This document shows positions 45,152-53,691 of a DNA stretch of 64,000 bases, piece after piece (position 1 is the stretch's first letter; each line of letters begins with the position of its first letter). The stretch is from Poriferisodalis sp965203655 (GTDB taxonomy: Bacteria > Actinomycetota > Acidimicrobiia > Acidimicrobiales > Poriferisodalaceae), in contig NZ_CBDBDD010000009.1 of NCBI RefSeq assembly GCF_965203655.1, positions 992,001 to 1,056,000 on the forward strand, read 5' to 3'. The translations under genes were made by a program, and so were the position numbers. The notes under the pieces are model-generated. The model had not been told where the DNA came from and ran no database searches. It saw only the letters and a list, made by a program, of their open reading frames with translations.

Positions 45152-45595
45152 GTGAGCGCTCCTGAGTCAGACAACGGGCAGGGCACCGGATCGGCGACGA
45201 AGTCGACTCGTTCGGCGAAGGGCTCCAAGACGGGTACCCGCAAGGCTCCCGCGCCCGTGGCCGCCGACCACGACGACGACGAGCGGCGACCGATCAAGAT
45301 GCTGCACGACCGCCTGCTCGTGCGACTCCCCAACGACGGGTCCGAGCGGCGCACCAGCGGCGGCATCCTCATCCCTGCGACGGCCCAGCAGAACAAGCGC
45401 CTCGTGTGGGGCGAAGTGGTGGGCGCAGGACCCAACGTCCGCACCGCCCAGGAAGGCGACCGTGTGCTGTTCAGCCCCGAGGACCGCCACGAGGTCGAGG
45501 TGCACGGCGACGACTTCCTGATCCTGCGTGAGCGCGACGTTCACGCCATCGCCGCACCCCGCATCGAGCCCGGCAGCACCGGTCTGTACCTGTGA
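45152..45595 (+). CDS. GroES-like co-chaperone with N-terminal extension
   Basis: A 147-residue protein. Residues ~47-147 are a GroES fold: PIKMLHDRLLVRLPNDGSERRTSGGILIPATAQQNKRLVWGEVVGAGP, then GDRVLFSPEDRHEVEVHGDDFLILRERDVHAIA. Residues 1-45 are a Ser/Lys/Thr-rich, probably disordered extension not found in normal GroES (~95-100 residues). No groEL is adjacent. It may be a specialised paralogue rather than the housekeeping co-chaperonin. Confidence 0.78.
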   Translation: MSAPESDNGQGTGSATKSTRSAKGSKTGTRKAPAPVAADHDDDERRPIKMLHDRLLVRLPNDGSERRTSGGILIPATAQQNKRLVWGEVVGAGPNVRTAQEGDRVLFSPEDRHEVEVHGDDFLILRERDVHAIAAPRIEPGSTGLYL

Positions 45596-45633
45596 TCGGC
45601 TCAGCCTCCGGGCCTGCGCAGTGACCTGGACCC

Positions 45634-47898
45634 ATGAGCACTGAACAGACGACTACGGGCGGAACGCAGTTCCAGACCGGCGGTGGGATCACCGTCTCGC
45701 TGACGGCCTCGATGGTGGACGGCAACGCCGAGATCGAAGACCTCGTCGACCGCCTGGATGAGTCCCGGGGCGTGCTGCTGTCGTCGAGCTACGAGTATCC
45801 CGGCCGCTACACCCGCTGGGACATGGGCTTTGCCGACCCGCCGCTGGTCATCACCAGCCGGGCGCAAGACATCTGGGTGGACGCACTGAACGAACGGGGC
45901 GCCGTGCTGCTCGAGCCGGTCCACGAGGCTCTGGCAACGCTGGGCACTGCCGCCGGCATCGTCGACCTTCACCGCGAGCCCGGCCACGCACACGGTGCGG
46001 TGGCCTGCCGGGTGGAGCGAGCCGATCGGCGTTTCGAGGAGGAAGAGCGCAGCCGTCAACCCTCCACGTTCACGGTCGTGCGTGCCCTAGTCAACCTGTT
46101 CTCGTGCGACGACCCGCACTTGGGCCTGTACGGGGCATTCGGCTACGACCTCGCATTCCAGTTCGAGCCCATCGAGCTGACGCTGCCGCGCCCGCCCGAG
46201 CAGCGCGACCTGGTGCTGTACGTGCCTGACGACCTGCTCATCGTGGACCATGAGGGCGGCATCGCCCAGCGCTTCCGCTACGAGTTCTCAGTGAGCGGTC
46301 GCACCACGGCCGGGCTGGCAGGCGGCGGCGCACGCGTGCCCTACGAGCCCGACTTCGATCTCGAGGCCAGGTGCGACCACGAGCCCGGCGGCTACGCAGC
46401 GGGCGTGCGAGCGGCTCGCGAGTACTTCGCCCGCGGCGACCTCTTCGAAGTGGTCACCAGCCAGATGTTCTCCGAACGCTGCATCGAGTCTCCCGCGGAG
46501 CTGTTCCGACGGCTCAAGGAGCAGAACCCCGCGCCGTACGGGTTCTTGATCAATCTCGGCCCGGCGTCAGCCGGGCGCGATCGACACAGCCCGGCCTCAG
46601 CCGGGCGGGATGGGCACAGTGCTGCGGGCGATTCGGGCGAATGGCTGATCGGCGCCTCGCCCGAGATGTACGTGCGGGTCGAGGGCGATCGGGTCGAGAC
46701 CTGCCCGATCTCGGGCACCATCGCTCGGGGCCAGGATCCCATCGACGACGCGTCGCAGATCTTGGCGCTGCTCAACTCGGCCAAGGACGAGTCTGAGCTG
46801 ACGATGTGCACCGACGTCGACCGCAACGACAAGAGCCGCATCTGCGTGCCCGGCTCGGTGAAGGTGATCGGGCGTCGCCAGATCGAGATGTACTCGCGGC
46901 TCATCCACACCGTCGACCATGTCGAAGGACGCCTTCGACATGAATTCGATGCGCTGGATGCGTTCCTGTCGCACACCTGGGCGGTGACCGTGACCGGAGC
47001 TCCCAAGACGGCGGCGATGATGTTCCTCGAGCAGCACGAACGCACTGCCCGGGCGTGGTATGGGGGCGCGGTGGGCAAAGTGGGCTTCGACGGCAGCCTC
47101 AACACCGGGCTCACGCTGCGCACAATCCGCGTCGCAGGCGGGCATGCAGAGGTGCGCGTGGGTGCCACGCTGCTGTGGGATTCCGATCCCGACGAGGAGG
47201 AATCGGAGACCGAGCTCAAGGCGTCGGCATTCCTCGACGCGATCCGGCGGCCGCGTTCGGCGCCCTCGGCGGGAGCGATTGCTTCGGCACCCAGCCAGCG
47301 GCGAGTGCTGCTGGTCGATCATCTCGACTCGTTCGTGCACACGCTGGCGAATTACCTGCGTCAGACAGGTGCCACGGTCGTGACCCGGCGGGCCGGCTTT
47401 CCTATGGAGGAGATCAGCGCCGACGAATTCGACCTCATCGTGCTGTCTCCAGGCCCGGGGCGGCCCGACGACTTCAATATCGGCCCAGTAGTGCGCGCCA
47501 CGCTCGATGCAGGACTGCCGCTGTTTGGGGTGTGCCTGGGGCTGCAGGGCATCGTTGAGTACTTCGGCGGCGAATTGGGGCAGCTGGCAACGCCGATGCA
47601 TGGCAAGCCATCGGCCATCCGCATCGTGGGCGGTCAGCTGCTCGACGGGCTGCCCAAGGAGTTCCGGGCCGGTCGCTACCACTCGCTGTTCGCCAGCCGC
47701 TCCGAAGTGCCCGAGGAGTTGGAGGTCACCGCTGTCAGCCTCGACGACGACATCGTGATGGCCGTGGAACACCGCGAGCTGCCGGTCGCGGCCGTGCAGT
47801 TCCACCCGGAGTCGATCATGTCGCTCGACGACGGCGTCGGACTGGCGCTGATCCGCAATGCCGTGGACCGGTTGATGCCAGGCTGGAGGAGCGGATGA
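45634..47898 (+). CDS. trpE: anthranilate synthase, fused TrpE-TrpG
   Basis: A 754-residue bifunctional protein. Residues ~1-530 are the chorismate-using component (YGAFGYDLAFQFE, FEVVTSQMF, IGASPEMYVRV, CPISGTIARG, ELTMCTDVDRNDKSR, VTGAPKTAAM); residues ~550-745 are the glutaminase with Cys in LFGVCLGLQGIVE and His-Glu in QFHPESIMS. It makes anthranilate from chorismate and glutamine. Between FLINLGP and EWLIGASPEM lies an insertion of about 28 residues (SAGRDRHS-PASAGRDGHS) coded by the palindromic repeat, in frame. The rest of the trp genes (F, B, A) follow at 49 kb; trpC and trpD are not in the window. Confidence 0.92.
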   Translation: MSTEQTTTGGTQFQTGGGITVSLTASMVDGNAEIEDLVDRLDESRGVLLSSSYEYPGRYTRWDMGFADPPLVITSRAQDIWVDALNERGAVLLEPVHEALATLGTAAGIVDLHREPGHAHGAVACRVERADRRFEEEERSRQPSTFTVVRALVNLFSCDDPHLGLYGAFGYDLAFQFEPIELTLPRPPEQRDLVLYVPDDLLIVDHEGGIAQRFRYEFSVSGRTTAGLAGGGARVPYEPDFDLEARCDHEPGGYAAGVRAAREYFARGDLFEVVTSQMFSERCIESPAELFRRLKEQNPAPYGFLINLGPASAGRDRHSPASAGRDGHSAAGDSGEWLIGASPEMYVRVEGDRVETCPISGTIARGQDPIDDASQILALLNSAKDESELTMCTDVDRNDKSRICVPGSVKVIGRRQIEMYSRLIHTVDHVEGRLRHEFDALDAFLSHTWAVTVTGAPKTAAMMFLEQHERTARAWYGGAVGKVGFDGSLNTGLTLRTIRVAGGHAEVRVGATLLWDSDPDEEESETELKASAFLDAIRRPRSAPSAGAIASAPSQRRVLLVDHLDSFVHTLANYLRQTGATVVTRRAGFPMEEISADEFDLIVLSPGPGRPDDFNIGPVVRATLDAGLPLFGVCLGLQGIVEYFGGELGQLATPMHGKPSAIRIVGGQLLDGLPKEFRAGRYHSLFASRSEVPEELEVTAVSLDDDIVMAVEHRELPVAAVQFHPESIMSLDDGVGLALIRNAVDRLMPGWRSG
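46565..46619 (+). repeat. palindromic tandem repeat, locus C, in frame inside trpE
   Basis: Two 30-nt units: palindrome CCCGGCGTCAGCCGGG (second CCCGGCCTCAGCCGGG) plus spacer CGCGATCGACACAG (second CGGGATGGGCACAG). It encodes two copies of PASAGRDxHS in the TrpE part. Period and spacer match locus B near 18.9 kb. Confidence 0.85.
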
Positions 47899-48776
47899 GT
47901 ATCGCGCCGTCGCTCGATCGCCTAGTCACCCTGACCGTCCCTCGCGATGTCCTGGTGGTGAGCGGGCCCGAGGCCGCCATGTACCTCCACGGTCAGATCT
48001 CCGCCGATGTCACCTCGATGGAGATTGGCGACAGCTCGCTGTCGTTCCTGCTGGAGCCGCGCGGGCGCATCGAGACGTTCTTCGTCATCAGCCGCACCGG
48101 CCCTGACACCTATGTCGCCGACACCGAAGCGGGCTTCGGCGAAGCCATGGCCGCGTCGCTGGAGCGGTTCAAGCTGCGCACCCGTGCGGATTTCTCGTTG
48201 AGCCAGTGGCAGGCGCATGCAGTGCGCGGACCCCAGGCCGGGGAGCCGGCCGTCGGCGCTTCGAGCACCGGACCGGACAACGCCCCACAGCACGTGGTGC
48301 GGCCGCCGCACTGGCCGCTGGCCAGCGGCCACGACTTGCTCGCGAGCCCTGGCGGGGTCGTCTCCCAATTCGGCGAAGGCGGCGAGGCCATCTCGGCCGA
48401 CGAGTTCGATGCGCTGCGGATGGTCTACGGCCTGCCTGCCATGGGCACCGAGATCCAGCCGGGTGACATTCCCAATGAGACTGGTCTCGTCGAGCGAGCC
48501 GCGTCGTTCACCAAGGGCTGCTATCGGGGCCAGGAGCTGGTGGAGCGAATCGACTCGCGTACAGGCGGGCGACGGTCGGTGTGCCGGCTCCGAGCCGCTG
48601 CGCCGCTCGCTGTAGGCGACGAGCTGCGAGACAGCAGTGGCGCCTCGGTGGCCACGGTGCTGAACGCAGCGGCACTGAACGGCACGACCGTGGGATTCGC
48701 ACGCTCCCGCAACGACGCGGGTGCGGTGGCATACACGGCCTCGGGCGGTCAGGTCCAGCTAGCGGATCTCTTCTGA
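47895..48776 (+). CDS. ygfZ: YgfZ/GcvT-fold folate-binding protein
   Basis: A 293-residue tetrahydrofolate-binding protein that supports Fe-S cluster enzymes. The signature K-G-C-Y-x-G-Q-E is present in SFTKGCYRGQELVERI. EFDALRMVYGLPAMGTEI and LHGQISADVTSM fit the family. Overlaps the trpE stop by 4 nt. A short linker (GEPAVGASSTGPDNAP) in the middle looks disordered. Confidence 0.87.
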   Translation: MSIAPSLDRLVTLTVPRDVLVVSGPEAAMYLHGQISADVTSMEIGDSSLSFLLEPRGRIETFFVISRTGPDTYVADTEAGFGEAMAASLERFKLRTRADFSLSQWQAHAVRGPQAGEPAVGASSTGPDNAPQHVVRPPHWPLASGHDLLASPGGVVSQFGEGGEAISADEFDALRMVYGLPAMGTEIQPGDIPNETGLVERAASFTKGCYRGQELVERIDSRTGGRRSVCRLRAAAPLAVGDELRDSSGASVATVLNAAALNGTTVGFARSRNDAGAVAYTASGGQVQLADLF

Positions 48777-48876
48777 GGGGAGTGGGATCGCCCGAGTTGA
48801 GTGAGCCCGCTCCCGGGCCCTCACCGGTACGCTCGCAGGCTGTTGTCGAGTCAAATGGATCGTAGGGAGCAACGAC

Positions 48877-49191
48877 ATGGCAAAGACGGCACTGCTGGCC
48901 AAGCTGACCGCCAAAGAAGGCATGCGTGACGAGTTGCTCGCAGTGATCGCCGACATAGGCATGAGCAATGTCGCGGGCGAGCCGGGCACCGAGGTGTACG
49001 CCGCCCACAAGGACCAGAACGATGCCGACGTGGTGTGGTTCTACGAGCTGTACAGCGACCAGGATGCGCTCGCAGCCCATGGCGGCTCGGAGCAGATGAA
49101 GGTCTTCGGCCAGGCGACGCGGGAGTTCATGGCGGCCCGTCCCGAGCTCATCTTCCTCGACCCTGTCGTGGCCAAGGGACTCGATTTCTGA
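48877..49191 (+). CDS. ABM-domain monooxygenase-like protein (YgiN type)
   Basis: A 104-residue dimeric ferredoxin-like fold protein: LLAKLTAKEGMRDELLAVIADIG, then EPGTEVYAAHKDQNDADVVWFYELYSDQDALAAHGGSEQMKVF. The family contains quinol monooxygenases and antibiotic-synthesis oxygenases without cofactor. Leadered: TAGGGAG stands before ATG 48877, and TACGCT at 48830 may be the -10. Confidence 0.85.
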   Translation: MAKTALLAKLTAKEGMRDELLAVIADIGMSNVAGEPGTEVYAAHKDQNDADVVWFYELYSDQDALAAHGGSEQMKVFGQATREFMAARPELIFLDPVVAKGLDF

Positions 49192-49251
49192 ATCTGGCAC
49201 CGCGACCCTGTGCTCGATAGGCGAGGGGTCGCCTGACCTGCCGGTAGTGAC

Positions 49252-49926
49252 ATGTTCGTAAAGATCTGTGGCGTCACGAGCGAAGAAGATGCGCTAGTCG
49301 CCGTCGGCATGGGGGCTGACGCAGTCGGCTTCAACTTCGTGCCCGGATCGCCGCGGCAGATCTCCCCACGGCTGGCCCGGGACATCGTTCGCCGGCTGCC
49401 GGGCGGCATCATCACGGTCGGTGTCTTCCGCAACGAGCTGCCTGAGCGGGTGGTGCAGATCATGGACGGCGCCGGCCTGCGCTTGGCCCAGTTGCATGGC
49501 AACGAGACGACGGCAGACAGCCGCTGGATCGCCGAGCGAGTGCCCGGGCTGATCAAGGCGTTTGTCGCCGGCGATCCCAATGTGGAGCGAGTGCGCGACT
49601 ACGGCGCCTCGGTCTTGATGCTGGACGGTCCCGAGCCTGGCAGCGGCAACGTCTTCGACTGGCAGCAGCTCGAAGGCCGAGACCGTGGCATGAGACTGCT
49701 GCTCGCGGGCGGGCTGCGCCCGTCGAATGTGGCGGAGGCCATCAAGCTCGTGCGGCCGTGGGGCGTCGATGTGGCGTCGGGCGTCGAGTCCGAGCCGGGC
49801 CGCAAGGACGTGCTGGCGATGCGCGAGTTCGTCACGGCGGCCAAGGAGGCCGGTGCGCTGCTCGCAGAGTCCGACGAGGCCGAGACGCCCGACGGGGATG
49901 CGCCCTACGACTGGCGCGACGACTGA
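49252..49926 (+). CDS. trpF: phosphoribosylanthranilate isomerase
   Basis: A 224-residue TIM barrel. Catalytic Cys in FVKICGVTSEED and Asp in VLMLDGPEPG; LLLAGGLRPSNV and GVDVASGVESEPGRKD bind phosphate. A 20-residue acidic tail (ESDEAETPDGDAPYDWRDD) is not usual. Twelve nt before trpB. Confidence 0.93.
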   Translation: MFVKICGVTSEEDALVAVGMGADAVGFNFVPGSPRQISPRLARDIVRRLPGGIITVGVFRNELPERVVQIMDGAGLRLAQLHGNETTADSRWIAERVPGLIKAFVAGDPNVERVRDYGASVLMLDGPEPGSGNVFDWQQLEGRDRGMRLLLAGGLRPSNVAEAIKLVRPWGVDVASGVESEPGRKDVLAMREFVTAAKEAGALLAESDEAETPDGDAPYDWRDD

Positions 49927-49937
49927 GCGGGGGCGGC

Positions 49938-51149
49938 ATGGCAGCAGAATCTGACGAGCCCGCGCCGAGTTCGAGGTCTGTCATGGGCGAGCCCACGACA
50001 GATGGGCGATTCGGCGAGTTCGGCGGCCGATTCGTGCCCGAGACGCTGGTCGCAGCGTGCGAGGAGCTCGAGGCGGCCTTCCGGGAGGCGTGGGCCGACC
50101 CGACGTTCGTGGCCGAATTCGAGACCACGCTGCGCGACTACGGGGGACGGCCCTCGCCCTTGACGGAATGCCGAAACCTGTCGAGCCAGCTCGGCGTGCG
50201 CCTGCTGGTGAAGCGCGAAGACCTCAACCACACGGGCTCGCACAAGATCAACAACGTGATCGGGCAGGCGCTGCTGGCCCAGCGCATGGGCAAGACACGT
50301 CTGGTGGCTGAGACGGGGGCTGGCCAGCACGGCGTCGCTACGGCCACCGCGGCAGCGTTGCTGGGGATGGAGTGCAAGGTCTACATGGGTGCCGTCGATG
50401 TGGACCGTCAGGCACTGAACGTGTTCCGCATGCGGCTGCTGGGATCCGAGGTGGAATCGGTGCAGTCCGGCAGCCGCACCCTCAAGGACGCCGTCAACGA
50501 GGCGCTGCGCGACTGGGTGGCCACCGTCGAGAACACGCACTACTGCCTCGGCTCGGTGATGGGCCCCCATCCATACCCGTGGATGGTGCGCACGTTCCAC
50601 CACATCCTCGGCGACGAGGCCGCTGCGCAGTGCAAGGACCTGACCGGCTGCGATCCTGACGTGGTGGTGGCGTGCGTCGGCGGGGGCAGCAATGCTGCCG
50701 GGATCTTCTCCGGCTTCGCCGACGGCGACGCCCGGCTCGTGGGCGTCGAGCCCGCCGGTGGTGCCGCGGTCGGGCGCGGCGTGCCCGGCGTGGTGCACGG
50801 CATGACCAGCTATCTCATGCAGGACGAGGTGGGCCAGGTGATGGAGGCCGAGTCGATCTCGGCCGGGCTGGACTATCCCGGCGTCGGACCCGAGCACGCT
50901 TACTTGGCGGCGATCGGCCGTGCCGAGTACCCAAGCGTGACCGACGCCGAGGTGGTCGAGGCGTTCACGCTCATGAGCCGCGCCGAGGGCATCATCCCGG
51001 CGCTGGAATGCGCGCACGCCCTGGCATGGATCGTCCGGGCAGCGCCCGAGATCCAGGGCCAAACGGTGTTGATGAATCTCTCGGGCCGTGGCGACAAGGA
51101 CGTCGACCAGATGATGGACGTGCTCGGGATGCATGGGTTGAGCGAGTGA
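49938..51149 (+). CDS. trpB: tryptophan synthase beta chain
   Basis: A 403-residue PLP enzyme joining indole and serine. PLP-Lys in LNHTGSHKINNVIGQ, catalytic Glu in AETGAGQHGVATA, phosphate loop CVGGGSNAAGIF. ATG 49938 is used; ATG 49983 (MGEPTTDGRFGEFGGRF) would also give a normal N-terminus. Confidence 0.95.
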   Translation: MAAESDEPAPSSRSVMGEPTTDGRFGEFGGRFVPETLVAACEELEAAFREAWADPTFVAEFETTLRDYGGRPSPLTECRNLSSQLGVRLLVKREDLNHTGSHKINNVIGQALLAQRMGKTRLVAETGAGQHGVATATAAALLGMECKVYMGAVDVDRQALNVFRMRLLGSEVESVQSGSRTLKDAVNEALRDWVATVENTHYCLGSVMGPHPYPWMVRTFHHILGDEAAAQCKDLTGCDPDVVVACVGGGSNAAGIFSGFADGDARLVGVEPAGGAAVGRGVPGVVHGMTSYLMQDEVGQVMEAESISAGLDYPGVGPEHAYLAAIGRAEYPSVTDAEVVEAFTLMSRAEGIIPALECAHALAWIVRAAPEIQGQTVLMNLSGRGDKDVDQMMDVLGMHGLSE

Positions 51150-51159
51150 GGGCGTACCT

Positions 51160-51966
51160 GTGAGCGAGGCGTCTCCCACTGGCCGGGCTGGAGCCTTCGG
51201 CGCGCTCGAGACGCACCTGCGGGCTCGGCGTAACGGCGGCGCGAAGCTGCTCGTCCCGTACGTCACGGGCGGCTACACGGGCTGGCAACGCGCCGTGGAA
51301 GCGGCAGCCGCGGCCGGCGCCGATGCCATTGAGATCGGCGTTCCGTTCTCCGACCCTGTGATGGACGGGCCAGTCATCCAGCAAGCCTCAACGGCCGCTC
51401 TGGCCGAGGGGGCGACACCGGCGTCGGTGCTGGAGGAAGCACGCGAGCTCGACACCGGCGTGCCGCACGCGGTGATGACCTACTACAACCTCTGCCACCA
51501 CCAGGGTCATGAGCGCTTCGCTTCGGCGCTGCTCGAAGCGGGAGTCTGTGCCGCGATCCTGCCCGACCTGCCCTATGTCGAGGCGGGGCCATGGCTCGAG
51601 GCTGCGGCCGAGTCGGGCCTCGAAGCGATCCTCCTGGCAGCTCCGACGACGCCGGAGCACCGGCTCGCCGCGCTGTGCGGTGCATCCCGAGGCTTCGTCT
51701 ACGCGGTCGGCCTGCTGGGCGTGACCGGCGAGCGGACAGCCCTAGCGCGTACAGCCACCGAGATCGCCGCACGTTGCCTGGCCGTCACCGACCGGCCCGT
51801 GCTCACCGGCGTCGGCATCGGCTCGCCGTCCCAGGCCGTCGAAGCGTGTGAGGTGTCCGACGGTGTCATCATCGGCTCGGCAGTCGTCCGCACCTTGATG
51901 TCCGACGGCCCCGAGGCCGTGGGCGAACTCGTGGCCTCCTACCGGACGGCGCTGGACCACGGCTGA
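51160..51966 (+). CDS. trpA: tryptophan synthase alpha chain
   Basis: A 268-residue TIM barrel that releases indole from indole-3-glycerol phosphate. Catalytic Glu and Asp in IEIGVPFSDPVMDGP; IGIGSPSQAVEACEVSDGVIIGSAVVR holds the phosphate site. GTG start, 10 nt after trpB. Confidence 0.95.
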   Translation: MSEASPTGRAGAFGALETHLRARRNGGAKLLVPYVTGGYTGWQRAVEAAAAAGADAIEIGVPFSDPVMDGPVIQQASTAALAEGATPASVLEEARELDTGVPHAVMTYYNLCHHQGHERFASALLEAGVCAAILPDLPYVEAGPWLEAAAESGLEAILLAAPTTPEHRLAALCGASRGFVYAVGLLGVTGERTALARTATEIAARCLAVTDRPVLTGVGIGSPSQAVEACEVSDGVIIGSAVVRTLMSDGPEAVGELVASYRTALDHG

Positions 51967-51969
51967 CCG

Positions 51970-52368
51970 GTGAGCACCGCCGATCCGGGACCTGCCGAAT
52001 CGTCCTCAACAGGTGCTGCGGCGTACGACGACGACTGCGAGCTGTGCGAGGCCGCCCGCTTCACTCACTGGTACTACGAGGACGAGCTGTGCTGGGTGGC
52101 TGACTGCGAGGTGTGCGCCACGCCGATGGTGGTGTGGAAGCGGCATGGAACCGAGCCGCCTGCTGCGGAGTTAGAAGCAATGCTGGCCCGCTTGGTCCAG
52201 GCCGGTGAGGAACGATTCGGGCCGGACGGCGGAGTTGTGGACCAGGTGATGCGCCAGATTCCCGATCATTTCCACGCTCACTACCGCGATGCGGACTGGA
52301 TGTCCCGGCGTTGGATGGAGCCTCCGAGTCGCTACACGGGCGTCGGCACACCAAGGGAGACCCGGTGA
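51970..52368 (+). CDS. conserved-looking Cys/His-rich hypothetical protein
   Basis: A 132-residue protein with CELCEAARFTHWYYEDELCWVADCEVCATPMVVWKRHG: two C-x2-C pairs that could bind a metal. IPDHFHAHYRDADW near the C-terminus adds His residues. I do not recognise the family. It starts at GTG 51970, 3 nt after trpA, and overlaps the cytochrome gene by 4 nt, so it is translated with them. Confidence 0.7.
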   Translation: MSTADPGPAESSSTGAAAYDDDCELCEAARFTHWYYEDELCWVADCEVCATPMVVWKRHGTEPPAAELEAMLARLVQAGEERFGPDGGVVDQVMRQIPDHFHAHYRDADWMSRRWMEPPSRYTGVGTPRETR

Positions 52369-52718
52369 GGGCGCTGGTCGCGCTCGCTCTCGTCCTCGGC
52401 CTCGGGCTGGCGGCCTGCGGCGGCAGCGACGCGACTGAGGCCGACCTGGAGCGGCTGGAGCTGGCGTTCGAGAACGCCGATGTGACGCTCGGCAGCGAAG
52501 TCTTCAGCGACAGCTGCTCGGTGTGCCATGGCAGCGACGGAAGCGGCGGCGTGGGCGCAGCGCTCGGCGGCGTCGACGAGCGCCTGACCGTTCGCGACCA
52601 CCTGGCGGTGGTGTGGACCGGCCGCGGCTCGATGCCCCCGTTCGGCGGCATCCTCACCGATGCCGAGATTGCCGCCGTAGTGGCCTACCAGCGGAGCACC
52701 TTCGGCGACGAGCGGTAG
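52365..52718 (+). CDS. c-type cytochrome lipoprotein
   Basis: A 117-residue exported mono-heme cytochrome. Lipoprotein signal ending LGLAACGG, heme site CSVCH (C-x2-C-H) in VFSDSCSVCHGSDGSGG, and an axial Met candidate in GRGSMPPFGGILTDAEIAAVVAYQRS. GTG 52365 with GGGAGA upstream. An electron carrier at the membrane surface; partner unknown. Confidence 0.87.
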   Translation: MRALVALALVLGLGLAACGGSDATEADLERLELAFENADVTLGSEVFSDSCSVCHGSDGSGGVGAALGGVDERLTVRDHLAVVWTGRGSMPPFGGILTDAEIAAVVAYQRSTFGDER

Positions 52719-52721
52719 CTT
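52716..52721 (+). promoter_or_regulatory. -10 element TAGCTT, leaderless start for fabZ
   Basis: TAnnnT hexamer, 7 nt before GTG 52729, overlapping the stop of the cytochrome gene. Confidence 0.45.
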
Positions 52722-52728
52722 CGCCGCA

Positions 52729-53199
52729 GTGAGTGACGCAGTGAACGACTCAGCGAGCGGGCCAGGTTTCCCCCGACCCGCCGATCTGCTGCCGCACCGC
52801 GCACCGTTCTTGCTGGTGGATGAGATAGTCGAGCTCGAGCCCGGCGAGCGCTGCGTCGCACTGTGGCACCTGACCGGCAACGAAGCGTTCTTCGCCGGTC
52901 ACTTCCCCGGCCGGCCCACGCTGCCCGGAGTGTTGATGGTCGAGGCGCTGGCGCAAACTGCCGGCCTCGCCGCGGCCTCGGCATCATCGCTCGAAGGCAA
53001 GCTGGCGCTCTTCGGAGGCATCGACAAGGCCCGCTTCCGCCGTCAGGTCACCCCGGGCGACACGCTGCGCTTGGAAGCCACGATCGATCGCCTCTCCACC
53101 CGAGCCGGCAGAGCCTCGGGCACAGCCAGCGTCGAAGGCCAAACCGCCTGCGAAGCCTCAATGATGTTCCTCATAGCCGACGCCAACGACCTCGACTGA
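52729..53199 (+). CDS. fabZ: 3-hydroxyacyl-ACP dehydratase
   Basis: A 156-residue hotdog dehydratase. LLPHRAPFLLVDEIVELEPG, catalytic His in AFFAGHFPGRPTLPG and Glu in VLMVEALAQTAGL. It removes water from 3-hydroxyacyl-ACP in fatty-acid synthesis. Actinobacteria often use other dehydratases, so it may serve a special pathway. Confidence 0.87.
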   Translation: MSDAVNDSASGPGFPRPADLLPHRAPFLLVDEIVELEPGERCVALWHLTGNEAFFAGHFPGRPTLPGVLMVEALAQTAGLAAASASSLEGKLALFGGIDKARFRRQVTPGDTLRLEATIDRLSTRAGRASGTASVEGQTACEASMMFLIADANDLD

Positions 53200-53271
53200 G
53201 TCCGCCGCAAGGCCCCTCGGCACAGGCCCTTCCTTCCGATCCGCTGTGACGCCGAGCTCTCTGAATCGGCG

Positions 53272-53526
53272 CTAGGACTGGCCGGCTTCGACTATGGCGG
53301 TCACGGTCTTGCGCCCGAGTCCGGATGCTTCTGCAAGTTGACGCAACGAAGCGCCTGATTCGTGAGCCACCCGGATCATGTCGTCGCGAATCTTCGCTTC
53401 CTTGTCTGCCCGCTCGGCGCTGAGACCAACCACAGCCAGCGCTGCCGCGACCTCACCATCGAATTCTGCGCGGTACTTGTTCATTGCCGCTCGGGCGGCT
53501 GACACATCGGCTTCGGTGTAGCTCAC
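53272..53526 (-). CDS. small HTH protein (second gene of a two-gene operon)
   Basis: An 84-residue protein. Helical N-terminal half (AARAAMNKYRAEFDGEVAAALAVVG) and a C-terminal helix-turn-helix-like ASLRQLAEASGLGRKTVTAIVEAG. Overlaps the preceding 53-residue gene by 4 nt. The layout resembles an antitoxin/toxin or small regulator pair, but no known toxin fold is seen. Confidence 0.65.
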   Translation of the reverse strand: MSYTEADVSAARAAMNKYRAEFDGEVAAALAVVGLSAERADKEAKIRDDMIRVAHESGASLRQLAEASGLGRKTVTAIVEAGQS

Positions 53527-53684
53527 TGTTCACCTCGCAAACCCGTCGCGAGCTTGTCTCGAATCGACATCAATGTCGCTATCCGCGGCGACATGTCACC
53601 GGCGGCCTCGGCGTCGTTCAGGTGGGCCAGCACCATGCCGAGCAACTCCAAGGTTTCGACTCGTTCAAGCTCAATCCGCACCAC
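53523..53684 (-). CDS. small helical protein (first gene of the two-gene operon)
   Basis: A 53-residue protein (MVRIELERVETLELLGMVLAHLNDAEAAGDMSPRIATLMSIRDKLATGL). GTG 53684 is chosen because a perfect TACAAT stands 7 nt before it; an ATG at 53723 would extend through that element. Family not recognised. Confidence 0.55.
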   Translation of the reverse strand: MVRIELERVETLELLGMVLAHLNDAEAAGDMSPRIATLMSIRDKLATGLRGEQ

Positions 53685-53691
53685 CGGTCCA

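Noticed and set aside
45596..45633. trp leader peptide or attenuator before trpE
   Set aside because: Only 38 nt lie between the GroES-like gene and trpE; no Trp-codon run or terminator hairpin seen.
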